The translations under genes and the position numbers were made by a program. Positions 42,653 through 51,160 of a stretch of 64,000 nt of DNA are shown piece by piece. Location of the stretch: NCBI RefSeq assembly GCF_049532985.1, contig NZ_CP186693.1, positions 2,914,001 through 2,978,000 of the forward strand. Reading direction: 5' to 3'. The first letter of the stretch is position 1. The number at the start of each line of letters is the position of its first letter. Below the pieces are notes generated by a model. That model did not search any database. It was not told where the DNA came from and saw only the letters and a list, made by a program, of their open reading frames with translations. The DNA comes from Promicromonospora sp049532985 (GTDB lineage Bacteria; Actinomycetota; Actinomycetes; Actinomycetales; Cellulomonadaceae).

Positions 42653-43648
42653 TCACCACCGAAGTGCCGCAGTGTTCACCGGCGCGTCCCAGAGAGCCTC
42701 CAGCTCGTCGTCCAGCCGGAGCACCGTGACCGACGCCCCCTGCATCTCGAGCGACGTCACGTAGTTGCCCACGAGCGACCGGGCGACCGTCACGCCGCGC
42801 TCCTCGAGAAGGCGCCGCGCTCGACCATAGACCACGTACAGCTCCGAGAGCGGGGTGCCGCCCATACCGTTGACGAACAGCAACACTCGCTCGCCGCCCG
42901 TCAGGCCCAGGTCGTCGGCCACGGGCGTGAGGAGCATCTCGGTGACCTCGTCGGCGCTCGCCGCGGGCACCCGGTGCCGTCCCGGCTCGCCGTGGATGCC
43001 GATGCCCACCTCGATCTCGTCGTCCCCCAGGTCGAAGCTGGGCCGACCCACGTGCGGCACGACGGGCGCGGCCAGGGCCACGCCCATGGAGCGCACGTTC
43101 GCCACGACGCGCTCGGCGACGGCCTTCACGGTCGCCAGGTCGGCGCCCCGGTCGGCGGCCGCCCCCGCGATCTTCTCGACGGCGAGCGTGCCGGCCACGC
43201 CGCGGCGGCCGGCGGTGTACAGGGAGTCCTCGACGGCGACGTCGTCGTTGACCAGCACCGAGGCCACCTCGACGTCCTCCGCCTCGGCGAGCTCCACGGC
43301 GGTCTCGAAGTTGAGCACGTCGCCCGTGTAGTTCTTGACGATCGTGAGCACCCCGGCGCCGCCGTCCGCGGCCTGGATCGCGGGCAGGATCTGGTCGGGC
43401 GTCGGCGAGGTGAACACGGCGCCCGGCACGGCGGCGTCGAGCATGCCGGCGCCCACGAACCCCGCGTGCAGGGGCTCGTGCCCCGAGCCCCCACCGCTGA
43501 CCAGGCCCACCTTGCCGGTCACCGCGCCCCCGGCACGGCTGACGAACACGGGTGACGTGCTCACCTGGACCAGGTCGGCATGCGCGAGCGCGAAGCCGGC
43601 CAGGGAGTCGGCGACGGCGTCAGCAGGATCGTTCAGCAGCTTCTTCAC
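42653..43648 (-). CDS. dhaK: Dihydroxyacetone kinase substrate-binding subunit DhaK
   Basis: A 331-residue subunit that binds dihydroxyacetone covalently through a His hemiaminal. VGLVSGGGSGHEPLHAGFVG is the substrate loop, and VKNYTGDVLNFE with NDDVAVED are conserved. GTG 43648 is the start, with GAGGAGG 5 nt upstream. First gene of dhaKLM. The pathway feeds dihydroxyacetone or glycerol-derived carbon into glycolysis as DHAP. Confidence 0.95.
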   Translation of the reverse strand: MKKLLNDPADAVADSLAGFALAHADLVQVSTSPVFVSRAGGAVTGKVGLVSGGGSGHEPLHAGFVGAGMLDAAVPGAVFTSPTPDQILPAIQAADGGAGVLTIVKNYTGDVLNFETAVELAEAEDVEVASVLVNDDVAVEDSLYTAGRRGVAGTLAVEKIAGAAADRGADLATVKAVAERVVANVRSMGVALAAPVVPHVGRPSFDLGDDEIEVGIGIHGEPGRHRVPAASADEVTEMLLTPVADDLGLTGGERVLLFVNGMGGTPLSELYVVYGRARRLLEERGVTVARSLVGNYVTSLEMQGASVTVLRLDDELEALWDAPVNTAALRW

Positions 43649-43885
43649 GGCGACCTCCTCGTGGGCTGCGCGACCCGGCGACGGCGCCGGGCCGGCGGAC
43701 GCGTCCCATGGTTCTCATGTAACACCACACCGGCCCGGGTCGTACAGGACACCGGGTGCCGGACGGACAGGTCACCCGGGTGACCTGTCCGTCCGACAGG
43801 GCCGTGGCGGACGGCCCGGTCGGGCGCGGCGGACGGCCCGGTCAGGCGCGGCGGACGGCCCGGTCGGCCGCGGCGAACGGCGCGG
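43649..43885. other. Gap between dhaK and folC with palindrome and 22-bp repeats
   Basis: The region should hold the dhaKLM promoter on the minus strand and the folC terminator. A 36-bp perfect palindrome occupies 43760-43795. Four 22-bp repeats follow at 43806-43893 and run into the end of folC. No gene is seen. Confidence 0.6.
43760..43795. terminator. 36-bp perfect palindrome after folC
   Basis: Eighteen bases (CGGACGGACAGGTCACCC) followed directly by their exact complement. It lies about 90 nt past the folC stop. The centre AGGTCACC-GGGTGACCT matches the core of the hairpin at 38242-38285, which stands at the other side of the accessory block. Confidence 0.7.
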
Positions 43886-43893
43886 TCAGCCGC
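43806..43893. repeat. Four 22-bp tandem repeats overlapping the folC 3' end
   Basis: Units begin at 43806, 43828, 43850 and 43872, each starting GGCGRACGGCSCGGTC. The first three differ by one to three bases. The fourth is diverged and includes the last 8 bases of folC. They may have arisen by slippage from coding sequence (the VGRG-like end of FolC). Confidence 0.75.
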
Positions 43894-45304
43894 GGCCGAC
43901 CAGGATCCGCGTGTCGGCCACGGTCACCACGGAGCCGGTGACGAGCACGCCGGAGCCCAGCCCGGTGCTGCTCGTGTTGTCCGCCTCGGCGAGGTCCGTC
44001 GCCACCTGCAGCGCCTCGTCCAGCCGCGCCGCCACGTGCACGCGCTCCTCGCCGAAGACCTCGCGCGCCACCTCGGCCAGGTCCTCCGGGTCGGCGGACC
44101 GTTCCGACGAGTTCCGCGTAACCACGATCTCCGCGACGGCCGGCTCCAGGACGGACAGGAGACCCTCGGCGTCCTTGTCCGCCATGACCGCGACGACGGC
44201 GACGACGCGCTCCAGGTTGAACGACTCCTCCAGCGCGTCCACCAGGGCCTCGGCGCCAGCGGGGTTGTGCGCGACGTCGACCAGCACCGTCGGGCTGGTC
44301 CGCACGAGCTCCAGGCGGCCGGGCACCTCGACGTCCGCGAAGCCCGCCTCGACGATCTCCGCCCCCAGGGCGCGCCCGCCGGTGATCAGGGCCTCGGTGG
44401 CCGCGAGCGCCAGGAGCGCGTTGTGCGCCTGGTGGGCGCCGTGCAGCGGCACGAAGATCTCCGTGTACACGCCGGCGGGCGTGCGCAGGTCGACGAGCTG
44501 CCCGCCGACGGCGATGCGCCGGTCCACGACCTCGAGGTCGATGCCCTCACGGACCAGGTGGGCGCCCACCTTCTCGGCGCGCTCGAGGATGGGGCCGAGC
44601 GCGGCGTCGGTCTGCTCGGCGATGACGGCGGTCGCGCCGTCCTTGATGATGCCGGCCTTCTCGGTGGCGATCTCCTCGACGGTGGAGCCGAGCCAGCGCT
44701 CGTGGTCCAGGGCGACGGGCGTGATGACGGCGACCTCGCCGTCCACCACGTTGGTGGAGTCCCACGTGCCGCCCATGCCGACCTCGACGACGGCGACGTC
44801 GACGGGCGCGTCCGCGAACGCGGCGAACGCCATGACGGTGAGCACCTCGAAGAAGCTGAGACGGGGCCCGCCCTGCTCCTGCGACTCGCGGTCGACGACG
44901 CCGATGTAGGGCGCGACGTCCTCGAACACCTCGACGAACCGTTCCTGACTGAGGGGCTCGCCGTCGACGGAGATGCGCTCGGTGACGCTGGTCAGGTGCG
45001 GAGAGGTGAACCGTCCGGTGCGCAGGCCGTGCTCCCGCACGAGGCGCTCGACCATGCGAGCCGTCGAGGACTTGCCGTTGGTGCCGGTGATGTGGACGGT
45101 GCGGTAGGCGCGGTGGGGGTCGCCGAGGAGCTCGAGGACGCGCTGCACTCGGGCCATGGTGGGGTCGATGTCGTGCTCGGGCTGCCGGGACAGGATCTCC
45201 TTGTAGACCGTGTTCAGCGCCTCTTGGATGGCGGGGTCCGCGTTCTCGGCGCCGCGGCTGGTGCCGCGGCGGTTCTTCCGCGAGTTCTTCTGGGTGTCGT
45301 CCAC
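43886..45304 (-). CDS. folC: Bifunctional folylpolyglutamate/dihydrofolate synthase
   Basis: A 472-residue Mur-ligase-family enzyme that adds glutamates to folates. ATP loop HITGTNGKSSTARMVERL, folate loop RFTSPHLTSVTERI, GMGGTWDSTNV, TPVALDHERWLG with the lysine region EEIATEKAGIIK, and VDVAHNPAGAEAL in the C-terminal domain. The start GTG 45304 (VDDTQKNS) has TATCCT ending 6 nt upstream, so it looks leaderless. FolC normally sits between ileS and DUF4233; here it is separated from both by accessory genes. Confidence 0.94.
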   Translation of the reverse strand: MDDTQKNSRKNRRGTSRGAENADPAIQEALNTVYKEILSRQPEHDIDPTMARVQRVLELLGDPHRAYRTVHITGTNGKSSTARMVERLVREHGLRTGRFTSPHLTSVTERISVDGEPLSQERFVEVFEDVAPYIGVVDRESQEQGGPRLSFFEVLTVMAFAAFADAPVDVAVVEVGMGGTWDSTNVVDGEVAVITPVALDHERWLGSTVEEIATEKAGIIKDGATAVIAEQTDAALGPILERAEKVGAHLVREGIDLEVVDRRIAVGGQLVDLRTPAGVYTEIFVPLHGAHQAHNALLALAATEALITGGRALGAEIVEAGFADVEVPGRLELVRTSPTVLVDVAHNPAGAEALVDALEESFNLERVVAVVAVMADKDAEGLLSVLEPAVAEIVVTRNSSERSADPEDLAEVAREVFGEERVHVAARLDEALQVATDLAEADNTSSTGLGSGVLVTGSVVTVADTRILVGRG

Positions 45305-45310
45305 TCTCAG

Positions 45311-45316
45311 AGGATA
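45311..45316 (-). promoter_or_regulatory. Leaderless -10 element of folC
   Basis: TATCCT on the minus strand ends 6 nt before GTG 45304. The only purine run between them is GAGA. folC therefore seems to have its own promoter instead of being read through from ileS. Confidence 0.5.
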
Positions 45317-45360
45317 GGTTCCTCCGGGCTCGGGAGCGGCAGGCCGCCCGGGGCCCGGCG

Positions 45361-45789
45361 TCAGCCCGTACGCCCCGGCTGTTGTTCCCACGGGCAGAGC
45401 ACCCGCACACCGAGGGGGGCGAAGTGGCGGAGGTTGCGGGTGACCACGGTCATCCCGTGGGCCTCGGCGACCGCCGCGATCAGGGCGTCGTCGTACGGGG
45501 CGTGCTCGGGGACGGGGTAGCGAGCGAGGATCCGCGCCGCGGACAGGTCGAACGGGAGGACGCGGTCTGCGAATCCGGGCAGGACGTGCTCCGCGAGCCA
45601 CCGCCGCAGCACCGCGCCCTGGACGGGGTCGGCCTGCTCCTTGCGGACGACCCCGCGTTCGATCTCCGCGATGGTCAGCGCCGTGACGTACTGGTCGACG
45701 AGCGGCACGGCACGCGCCCAGTCGGCAACGGCGGGTTCACGGTCCGGGCGGCGCAGCGCCGAGACCACATTGGTGTCGAGGACGTACAT
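45361..45789 (-). CDS. vapC: PIN-domain toxin, VapC/FitB type
   Basis: A 142-residue PIN ribonuclease. Acidic residues are in YVLDTNVVSALRRP (first Asp), LTIAEIERGV (Glu) and YDDALIAAVAEAHG (Asp pair), and VVTRNLRHF matches the final strand. This is the FitB/VapC subgroup, which cleaves RNA, often initiator tRNA or rRNA. Its ATG overlaps the antitoxin stop by one base (TGATG), as expected for a coupled pair. The longer frame upstream lies inside vapB in another frame. Confidence 0.92.
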   Translation of the reverse strand: MYVLDTNVVSALRRPDREPAVADWARAVPLVDQYVTALTIAEIERGVVRKEQADPVQGAVLRRWLAEHVLPGFADRVLPFDLSAARILARYPVPEHAPYDDALIAAVAEAHGMTVVTRNLRHFAPLGVRVLCPWEQQPGRTG

Positions 45790-46016
45790 CAGAGCTCGGC
45801 GCTGCGGGCCGTCAGCCCCAGGTGGCCAGGCTCGAAGTCGATGTCGTCGCTGTCGGGCATGGCGAGGTAGTCCACGATGCTCGCCGGTTCGCCCACGAGG
45901 GCTTCTTCCATGATGGCGCGGGCCTCCGCCTCCATCGACCGGTGATGCCGAGCCGCACGTTCGCTCAGGACGGCCTTGGTGCCGACCGGGAGATTGCGGA
46001 TGAGGATCTGTTCCAC
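45789..46016 (-). CDS. vapB: Antitoxin, FitA/VapB ribbon-helix-helix type
   Basis: A 75-residue protein. The N-terminal half is a FitA-like ribbon-helix-helix (EQILIRNLPVGTKAVLSERA then HHRSMEAEARAIMEEAL). The C-terminal half (VDYLAMPDSDDIDFEP) is the acidic toxin-neutralising segment. GTG 46016 is chosen since GGAGG is 8 nt upstream; GTG 46025 overlaps that site. A CGATATC-N8-GATATCG operator lies 17 bp before the start, so the pair should be self-repressed. Confidence 0.9.
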   Translation of the reverse strand: MEQILIRNLPVGTKAVLSERAARHHRSMEAEARAIMEEALVGEPASIVDYLAMPDSDDIDFEPGHLGLTARSAEL

Positions 46017-46032
46017 GAGTGCCACCTCCAGA

Positions 46033-46054
46033 CGATATCAAGGTGATGATATCG
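46033..46054. promoter_or_regulatory. VapBC/FitAB operator CGATATC-N8-GATATCG
   Basis: Perfect 7-bp arms around an 8-bp centre, AT-rich against a GC-rich background, just upstream of the vapB ribosome site. The size and spacing suit binding by two ribbon-helix-helix dimers. Confidence 0.7.
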
Positions 46055-46114
46055 CGCCAGTCAAGAGCGCTGCCCGGACTCCGGCACGTCCACCACAACG
46101 ACATGTTGCGGCTT

Positions 46115-46127
46115 TTCACCCCGTGAA
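46115..46127. promoter_or_regulatory. Palindrome TTCAC-CCC-GTGAA before the serine protease gene
   Basis: A perfect 5-3-5 dyad 60 bp ahead of the protease start at 46187. It resembles the TTTCACCC half-site of the palindrome at 4556-4585 before the other secreted protein gene. Confidence 0.45.
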
Positions 46128-46186
46128 GAACGATGACACCCGCAACGCCGGGTCGGCGCTGCTCGAGTCGGTTCGGGGGGACGACG

Positions 46187-47479
46187 ATGAGACGACACAG
46201 CTCTGTCCGGCGGACGATGATCGTCGGGGCCATGGCACTGGCAGCGGTCCTTGCCGCCCCGGCGGCGGCCATGACCGGCACACCGGTGCGCGGCGGCGTC
46301 GTCGGCCCGGTGGAGGCGGCCGGGACTGCCCGGACGCTCCCGGCGGACGACACCGCCGGCACCCACGCGCGGGCCACCGACGCCCGCGAGGCCGCCGTCG
46401 ACCGCACCGCCGCCACCGCCACGGCGCTCGCCGGGGTGCCCGGCTACGCCGGGGTGGCCGTCGACTACGACGCCGCCACGGTGACCGTCTCGTGGAAGGG
46501 TCACGCCCCGGCCCAGGTCAGCAGACTCCTGCAGCAGGCCCCGGTGAACGTCGAGGTGCGGCGCACCGTGTTCAGCGAGGCCGAGCTGCGTGCCGCGAGC
46601 ACGCGGCTGCTCGACGGTCAGCGCGCGGCGCACGGGCCGGACGCCGTGCTCGCCGTGCTCCCCGCCGCCGACTACGCGGGGCTGGTGGCCGAGGTCAGCC
46701 GGGACTCCGCCGTCGCGACCCGGCCCGACCTGACCGAGCACCTGGAGCGCGCGGCCGGCGTACCCGTGCGGGCCACCCTGGTCGACGGCGGCGTCCAGTC
46801 CACTGCCGGGAGCCGCCGTGACGACCAGGCTCCGTGGCACGCGGGTGGCGCGATCGCGACCGCGGACGGGACCGACTACTGCTCGACCGGCTTCTCCATC
46901 GTCACGCCCGAGGGGCACCGCCTGGTCACCGCGGCGCACTGCAACGAGCGGGTCGGCGACGTCGTGCGCGACGGCACGGGCCAGCGCCTCGGTACGGTCA
47001 CCGACCGCGCGCTGCACCTCGACGCGCAGCTCATCGACCCGGTCGGCGGCCCCAAGACGGCCGCGGCCGTGTTCGGCGGCCCGTGGGACGCGGCTCCCGG
47101 GGACAAGAGCTACTCGTTCCCGGTGACGAAGGTGCAGCGGCCCGCCGTCGGGCAGAACATCTGCAGCTCGGGTGCGGTCACCGGGGAGCACTGCGCCACC
47201 ATCCAGGCCACCGACATCGCCTGGACCTGCGGCGACGAGACGTGCCACGGGTTCCGCGCGAGCCGGGAGGACGGCGGCGTCACGGTCGGCGGGGGCGACA
47301 GCGGCGGGCCCATGTACATCGTCATCGGCGGTGAGGCCTACGCCCGCGGGATGATCGACGGCGGCTCGAACCGCCGCAGCTGCGGCCGCACGTCCCTGCC
47401 GACGCAGTGCTTCTCGTACGTCTACGGCATCCCGATGGTCGACATCCTGGAGCACTGGGACGCTCGCATCGACACCTGA
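46187..47479 (+). CDS. Secreted chymotrypsin-fold serine protease (S1, streptogrisin-like)
   Basis: A 430-residue exported protease. Signal peptide residues 1-30 (RRTMIVGAMALAAVLAAPAA). A prodomain of about 180 residues follows. The catalytic domain contains His in LVTAAHCNERV, Asp in LHLDAQLIDP, and Ser in GGGDSGGPMYIV. Cysteines in DYCSTGF/AAHC, CSSG/HCAT, TCGDETC and SCGR suggest several disulfides. Start ATG 46187 has GGGGGG 6 nt upstream. It is divergent from vapBC and convergent with ileS, an accessory insertion. Confidence 0.92.
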   Translation: MRRHSSVRRTMIVGAMALAAVLAAPAAAMTGTPVRGGVVGPVEAAGTARTLPADDTAGTHARATDAREAAVDRTAATATALAGVPGYAGVAVDYDAATVTVSWKGHAPAQVSRLLQQAPVNVEVRRTVFSEAELRAASTRLLDGQRAAHGPDAVLAVLPAADYAGLVAEVSRDSAVATRPDLTEHLERAAGVPVRATLVDGGVQSTAGSRRDDQAPWHAGGAIATADGTDYCSTGFSIVTPEGHRLVTAAHCNERVGDVVRDGTGQRLGTVTDRALHLDAQLIDPVGGPKTAAAVFGGPWDAAPGDKSYSFPVTKVQRPAVGQNICSSGAVTGEHCATIQATDIAWTCGDETCHGFRASREDGGVTVGGGDSGGPMYIVIGGEAYARGMIDGGSNRRSCGRTSLPTQCFSYVYGIPMVDILEHWDARIDT

Positions 47480-47499
47480 TCCAGGGCGCGGACACGACG

Positions 47500-47536
47500 G
47501 GAGGGGCGAGGCCGGCGGCACCGGCCTCGCCCCTCC
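47500..47536. terminator. 16-bp hairpin between the protease gene and ileS
   Basis: GGAGGGGCGAGGCCGG and its exact complement around a 5-nt loop (CGGCA). It lies 21 nt after the protease stop and 12 nt past the convergent ileS stop, so it should end both transcripts. Confidence 0.8.
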
Positions 47537-47548
47537 GTCCTCAGGCTC

Positions 47549-50500
47549 TCAGGCCTTGGCCACCGACACCGCGCGCTCGGCGCCAGCCGTGACCGTGAGC
47601 GCCGTCGCCAGCGTCTCCCGCGTCACCAGCTCGCGGTGCTGCTCCACGGCCGCCACCCACTCGGCCGGGACCGTCAGGTCCAGCGCGATCCGGTCGGCCA
47701 CCTGCAGGCCGGCGGCCTTGCGGGCGTCCTGCACGTCGCGGACGACGTCGCGGGCGTACCCCTCGGCACGCAGCGCGTCGTCGAGCGCCAGGTCGAGCAC
47801 CACGAAACCGCCGCCGGTGAGCACCGCGGCCGCGACGTCCGCCGAGTCCGCGTCACCGGCCACCACGGTGGTCAGCTCGTACTCGCTCGCGAGCAGCTCG
47901 ACGTCGCCGTCCGCCGTCGTGACCACCACGGCACCCGAGGGGGCCACGGACCAGTCGCCCGCCTTCGCGCCCTTGATCACGGCCTGCACGCCGCGCCCGA
48001 GGCGCGGACCGGCGGCACGTGCGTTGACCGCGAGCCGTTCGGTGACGCCGAAGGATGCCGCCACCTCGGGCGAGAACTCCACCAGGCGCACCTCCTTGAC
48101 GTTCAGCTCGGTCTCCAGCAGGCCGGTGAACGGCGCGACGCCGTCCGGGTCCGCGACCGCCACGACGAGTGACCGCAGCGGCTGCCGCACGCGCAGCTTG
48201 TTCGCCTTGCGCAGGGCCAGCGTCTGCGACACCACGGCCCGCGCGGACTCGACGGCGGCGACGAGCGCGTCGTCGGCCACGAGCACGGAGCCCTCGGCCG
48301 AGTCGAGCGACGGCCAGTCGGTCAGGTGCACCGAGCGGCCGCCCGTCAGGCCCCGCCAGACCTCCTCCGTGAGCAGCGGCGCGAGCGGCGCCATGACCCG
48401 GGTGAGCGTCTCCAGCGCGGTGTGCAGGGTGTCGAACGCGTCGGCGTCCTCGGCCCAGAAACGGTCGCGCTGCGTGCGCACGTACCAGTTGGTCAGCGCG
48501 TCCAGGTACTGGCGCACCGAGTCGCAGGCACCGGCGATGTCGTAGACGTCGAGCTGCTCGGTCACGTCGGCCAGCAGGCCGCGCGTGCGGGCCAGCAGGT
48601 AGCGGTCCATGACGGGCAGCCCGGACACCCGCTCGGGCGTGAGCGGCTGCGCGGAGTAGCCCGCGCCGTCGTTCGCGGCGTTGGCGTACAGCGTGAAGAA
48701 GTAGTAGGTGCTCCACAGCGGCAGCAGCACCTGGCGGACGGCGTCACGGATGCCGTCCTCCGTGACGATGAGGTTGCCGCCGCGCAGGATCGGCGAGGCC
48801 ATGAGGAACCAGCGCATCGCGTCGGACCCGTCACGGTCGAAGACCTCGTTGACGTCCGGGTAGTTCTTCAGCGACTTGCTCATCTTGCGGCCGTCGGAGC
48901 CCAGCACGATGCCGTGCGAGACCGCCGTCTTGAACGCGGGCCGGTCGAACAGCGCCGTGGACAGCACGTGCATCATGTAGAACCAGCCGCGCGTCTGCCC
49001 GATGTACTCCACGATGAAGTCGCCCGGGAAGTGGTGCTCGAACCAGTCGCTGTTCTCGAACGGGTAGTGCACCTGGCCGTAGGGCATCGAGCCGGAGTCG
49101 AACCACACGTCCAGCACGTCCTCGACACGGCGCATCGTGGACTTCCCGGTCGGGTCGTCCGGGTTGGGCCGGGTCAGGTCGTCGACGAACGGCCGGTGCA
49201 GGTTCGGCTTGCCCTCGTGGTCGAGGGGCAGCCGCCCGAAGTCGCGCTCCAGCTCCGCGAACGAGCCGTACACGTCGACGCGCGGGTACTGCGGGTCGTC
49301 CGACTTCCAGACCGGCACGGGCGAGCCCCAGAACCGGTTGCGCGTGATGGACCAGTCGCGGGCGTTCTCCAGCCACTTGCCGAACTGGCCGTCCTTGATG
49401 TGCTCCGGCACCCAGGTGATCTCCTGGTTGAGCTCGCCCATGCGGTCCTTGAACTTCGTCACCTCGACGAACCACGAGGACACGCCCATGTAGATCAGCG
49501 GGTTGCGGCAGCGCCAGCAGTGCGGGTAGGAGTGCGCGTACTGCTCGCGGCGCAGCAGCACGGTGCCCGACGTCGTCCGCCCCGCCTCGCCGTCGGCCGG
49601 ACCGCGCGTGCGGGCCTTGAGGTGGTCCATGATCGGCACGTTCGCGTCGAAGACCTGCAGGCCCACGTACTCCTCGACCGGAAAGGTGAAGCGGCCGTCG
49701 GCGCCCACCGGGATCACCGGGTCCACGCCCTCGCGGTCGGTGACCTGCTTGTCCTCCTCACCGAACGCGCCGGCGTTGTGCACCAGGCCGGTGCCGTCGG
49801 TCGTGGTGACGAAGTCGGCCTCGACCACGCGGTGCGCACCCGGGTGCCCCTCGAAGTAGTCGAACGGCGGCTCGTAGGCCGCGCCCAGCAGGTCGCTCCC
49901 CGTCAGGCGCCCGACGACGGTCGGCTCCTCGTTGCCCTCGTCCGTCAGCTCGCGGGCGTACGCCGCCACGCGCGCCTCGGCCAGCACGTAGCGCTGGGGG
50001 GTGCCCGTGAAGGACGACTCGACGATCACGTAGTCGACGTCGGGGCCCACCATGACCAGCAGGTTGGAGGGCAGGGTCCACGGCGTCGTCGTCCAGATGA
50101 GCAGGTGGTCGCCGGCGCGGAGCACGTCGGCGCCGTCGGGCACCTCGGTGATCCGGAAGCCGACCGTCACCGCCGGGTCCTGACGCTGCTGGTAGACGTC
50201 GTCGTCCATGCGCAGCTCGTGGTTGCTCAGGGGGGTCTGGTCGTTCCAGCAGTAGGGCAGCACGCGGAAGCCCTCGTAGATCAGGCCCTTGTCGAACAGC
50301 GACTTGAAGGCCCAGACCACGCTCTCCATGAAGGTCGGGTCCAGCGTCTTGTAGTCGCCCTCGAAGTCCACCCAGCGGGCCTGGCGCGTCACGTAGGTGC
50401 GCCACTCGTCGGTGTACTTGAGCACGCTGGACCGGCACGCGGCGTTGAACTTGTCGATGCCCAGCTCGACGATCTCTTCCTTGGTCTTGATGCCGAGCTG

Positions 50501-50836
50501 GCTCATCGCCTCCAGCTCCGCCGGCAGGCCGTGGGTGTCCCAGCCGAAGCGGCGCTCGACGCGCTGGCCCTTCATGGTCCGGTAGCGCGGCACCACGTCC
50601 TTCGCGTACCCGGTCAGCAGGTGGCCGTAGTGCGGCAGGCCGTTGGCGAACGGCGGGCCGTCGTAGAAGACGAACTCGTTGCTGCCGTTCTCGCCGGCCG
50701 GACGGGCCTCGACGGACGCACGGAAGGTGTCGTCCTTCTCCCAGTAGGCGAGGACGTCGCGCTCGAGGTCGGGCAGGCTGGGGGACGCGGGGACGGCGCC
50801 CTCGGCGTCGCTGGGACGGTGCAGCGGATAGGCCAT
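47549..50836 (-). CDS. ileS: Isoleucyl-tRNA synthetase
   Basis: A 1095-residue class I synthetase. HIGH region GLPHYGHLLTGYAKD, KMSKS loop GRKMSKSLKNYPDV, editing domain between, anticodon-binding helical domain after 750. Length and the C-terminal extension (about 250 residues after the anticodon domain) fit the longer eukaryote-like actinobacterial type, which is often less sensitive to mupirocin. Start ATG 50836 with CCAGGAGCC upstream. A T-box leader precedes it, so expression follows tRNA-Ile charging. Confidence 0.95.
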   Translation of the reverse strand: MAYPLHRPSDAEGAVPASPSLPDLERDVLAYWEKDDTFRASVEARPAGENGSNEFVFYDGPPFANGLPHYGHLLTGYAKDVVPRYRTMKGQRVERRFGWDTHGLPAELEAMSQLGIKTKEEIVELGIDKFNAACRSSVLKYTDEWRTYVTRQARWVDFEGDYKTLDPTFMESVVWAFKSLFDKGLIYEGFRVLPYCWNDQTPLSNHELRMDDDVYQQRQDPAVTVGFRITEVPDGADVLRAGDHLLIWTTTPWTLPSNLLVMVGPDVDYVIVESSFTGTPQRYVLAEARVAAYARELTDEGNEEPTVVGRLTGSDLLGAAYEPPFDYFEGHPGAHRVVEADFVTTTDGTGLVHNAGAFGEEDKQVTDREGVDPVIPVGADGRFTFPVEEYVGLQVFDANVPIMDHLKARTRGPADGEAGRTTSGTVLLRREQYAHSYPHCWRCRNPLIYMGVSSWFVEVTKFKDRMGELNQEITWVPEHIKDGQFGKWLENARDWSITRNRFWGSPVPVWKSDDPQYPRVDVYGSFAELERDFGRLPLDHEGKPNLHRPFVDDLTRPNPDDPTGKSTMRRVEDVLDVWFDSGSMPYGQVHYPFENSDWFEHHFPGDFIVEYIGQTRGWFYMMHVLSTALFDRPAFKTAVSHGIVLGSDGRKMSKSLKNYPDVNEVFDRDGSDAMRWFLMASPILRGGNLIVTEDGIRDAVRQVLLPLWSTYYFFTLYANAANDGAGYSAQPLTPERVSGLPVMDRYLLARTRGLLADVTEQLDVYDIAGACDSVRQYLDALTNWYVRTQRDRFWAEDADAFDTLHTALETLTRVMAPLAPLLTEEVWRGLTGGRSVHLTDWPSLDSAEGSVLVADDALVAAVESARAVVSQTLALRKANKLRVRQPLRSLVVAVADPDGVAPFTGLLETELNVKEVRLVEFSPEVAASFGVTERLAVNARAAGPRLGRGVQAVIKGAKAGDWSVAPSGAVVVTTADGDVELLASEYELTTVVAGDADSADVAAAVLTGGGFVVLDLALDDALRAEGYARDVVRDVQDARKAAGLQVADRIALDLTVPAEWVAAVEQHRELVTRETLATALTVTAGAERAVSVAKA

Positions 50837-51075
50837 GGTTCTTCTGGCTCCTGGCGGGTTCAGCGGTTCGGCAGCAGGTGGACTTCGGTGGTGCTCTGCT
50901 GCGAGGACGCCGCACCTGGGTGCGCCGCGGTACCACCCCGCTTGCCGCCCGCTTGCGCACGCGACCGCTCGTTGACGGCTGTGACGGGCCTACCCGTCCG
51001 GTTCTACTGAGGCGGCCCGCTGGGCACCTGTTCTTCCGGAGGCTCACCGGTGATAGCCGGGTCGATGCCTGTGGA
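50837..51075 (-). ncRNA. Isoleucine T-box leader (ultrashort stem I type, translational)
   Basis: On the minus strand the leader contains GGTGGTACCGCGG (50937-50925), the invariant T-box bulge that pairs with the uncharged tRNA acceptor end. About 115 nt upstream, CTATCACC shows the specifier ATC (51054-51052), an isoleucine codon. The stems between are short, as in actinobacterial ileS T-boxes described as ultrashort stem I. The ribosome site CCAGGAGCC lies in the last 15 nt and could be sequestered, so control is likely at translation initiation. No terminator U-run is seen. Confidence 0.85.
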
Positions 51076-51160
51076 CCTATCGTAGCGGGACCGGGCAACC
51101 GGGGCGGGCCGCCGCACACCGCCGGCCGCGGCGGCGCCGGCTCCGACGCCAGCTCCGACG

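Noticed and set aside
45790..46422. Extended N-terminus for the PIN toxin
   Set aside because: It overlaps the antitoxin in another frame; the ATG at 45789 starts at the PIN domain.
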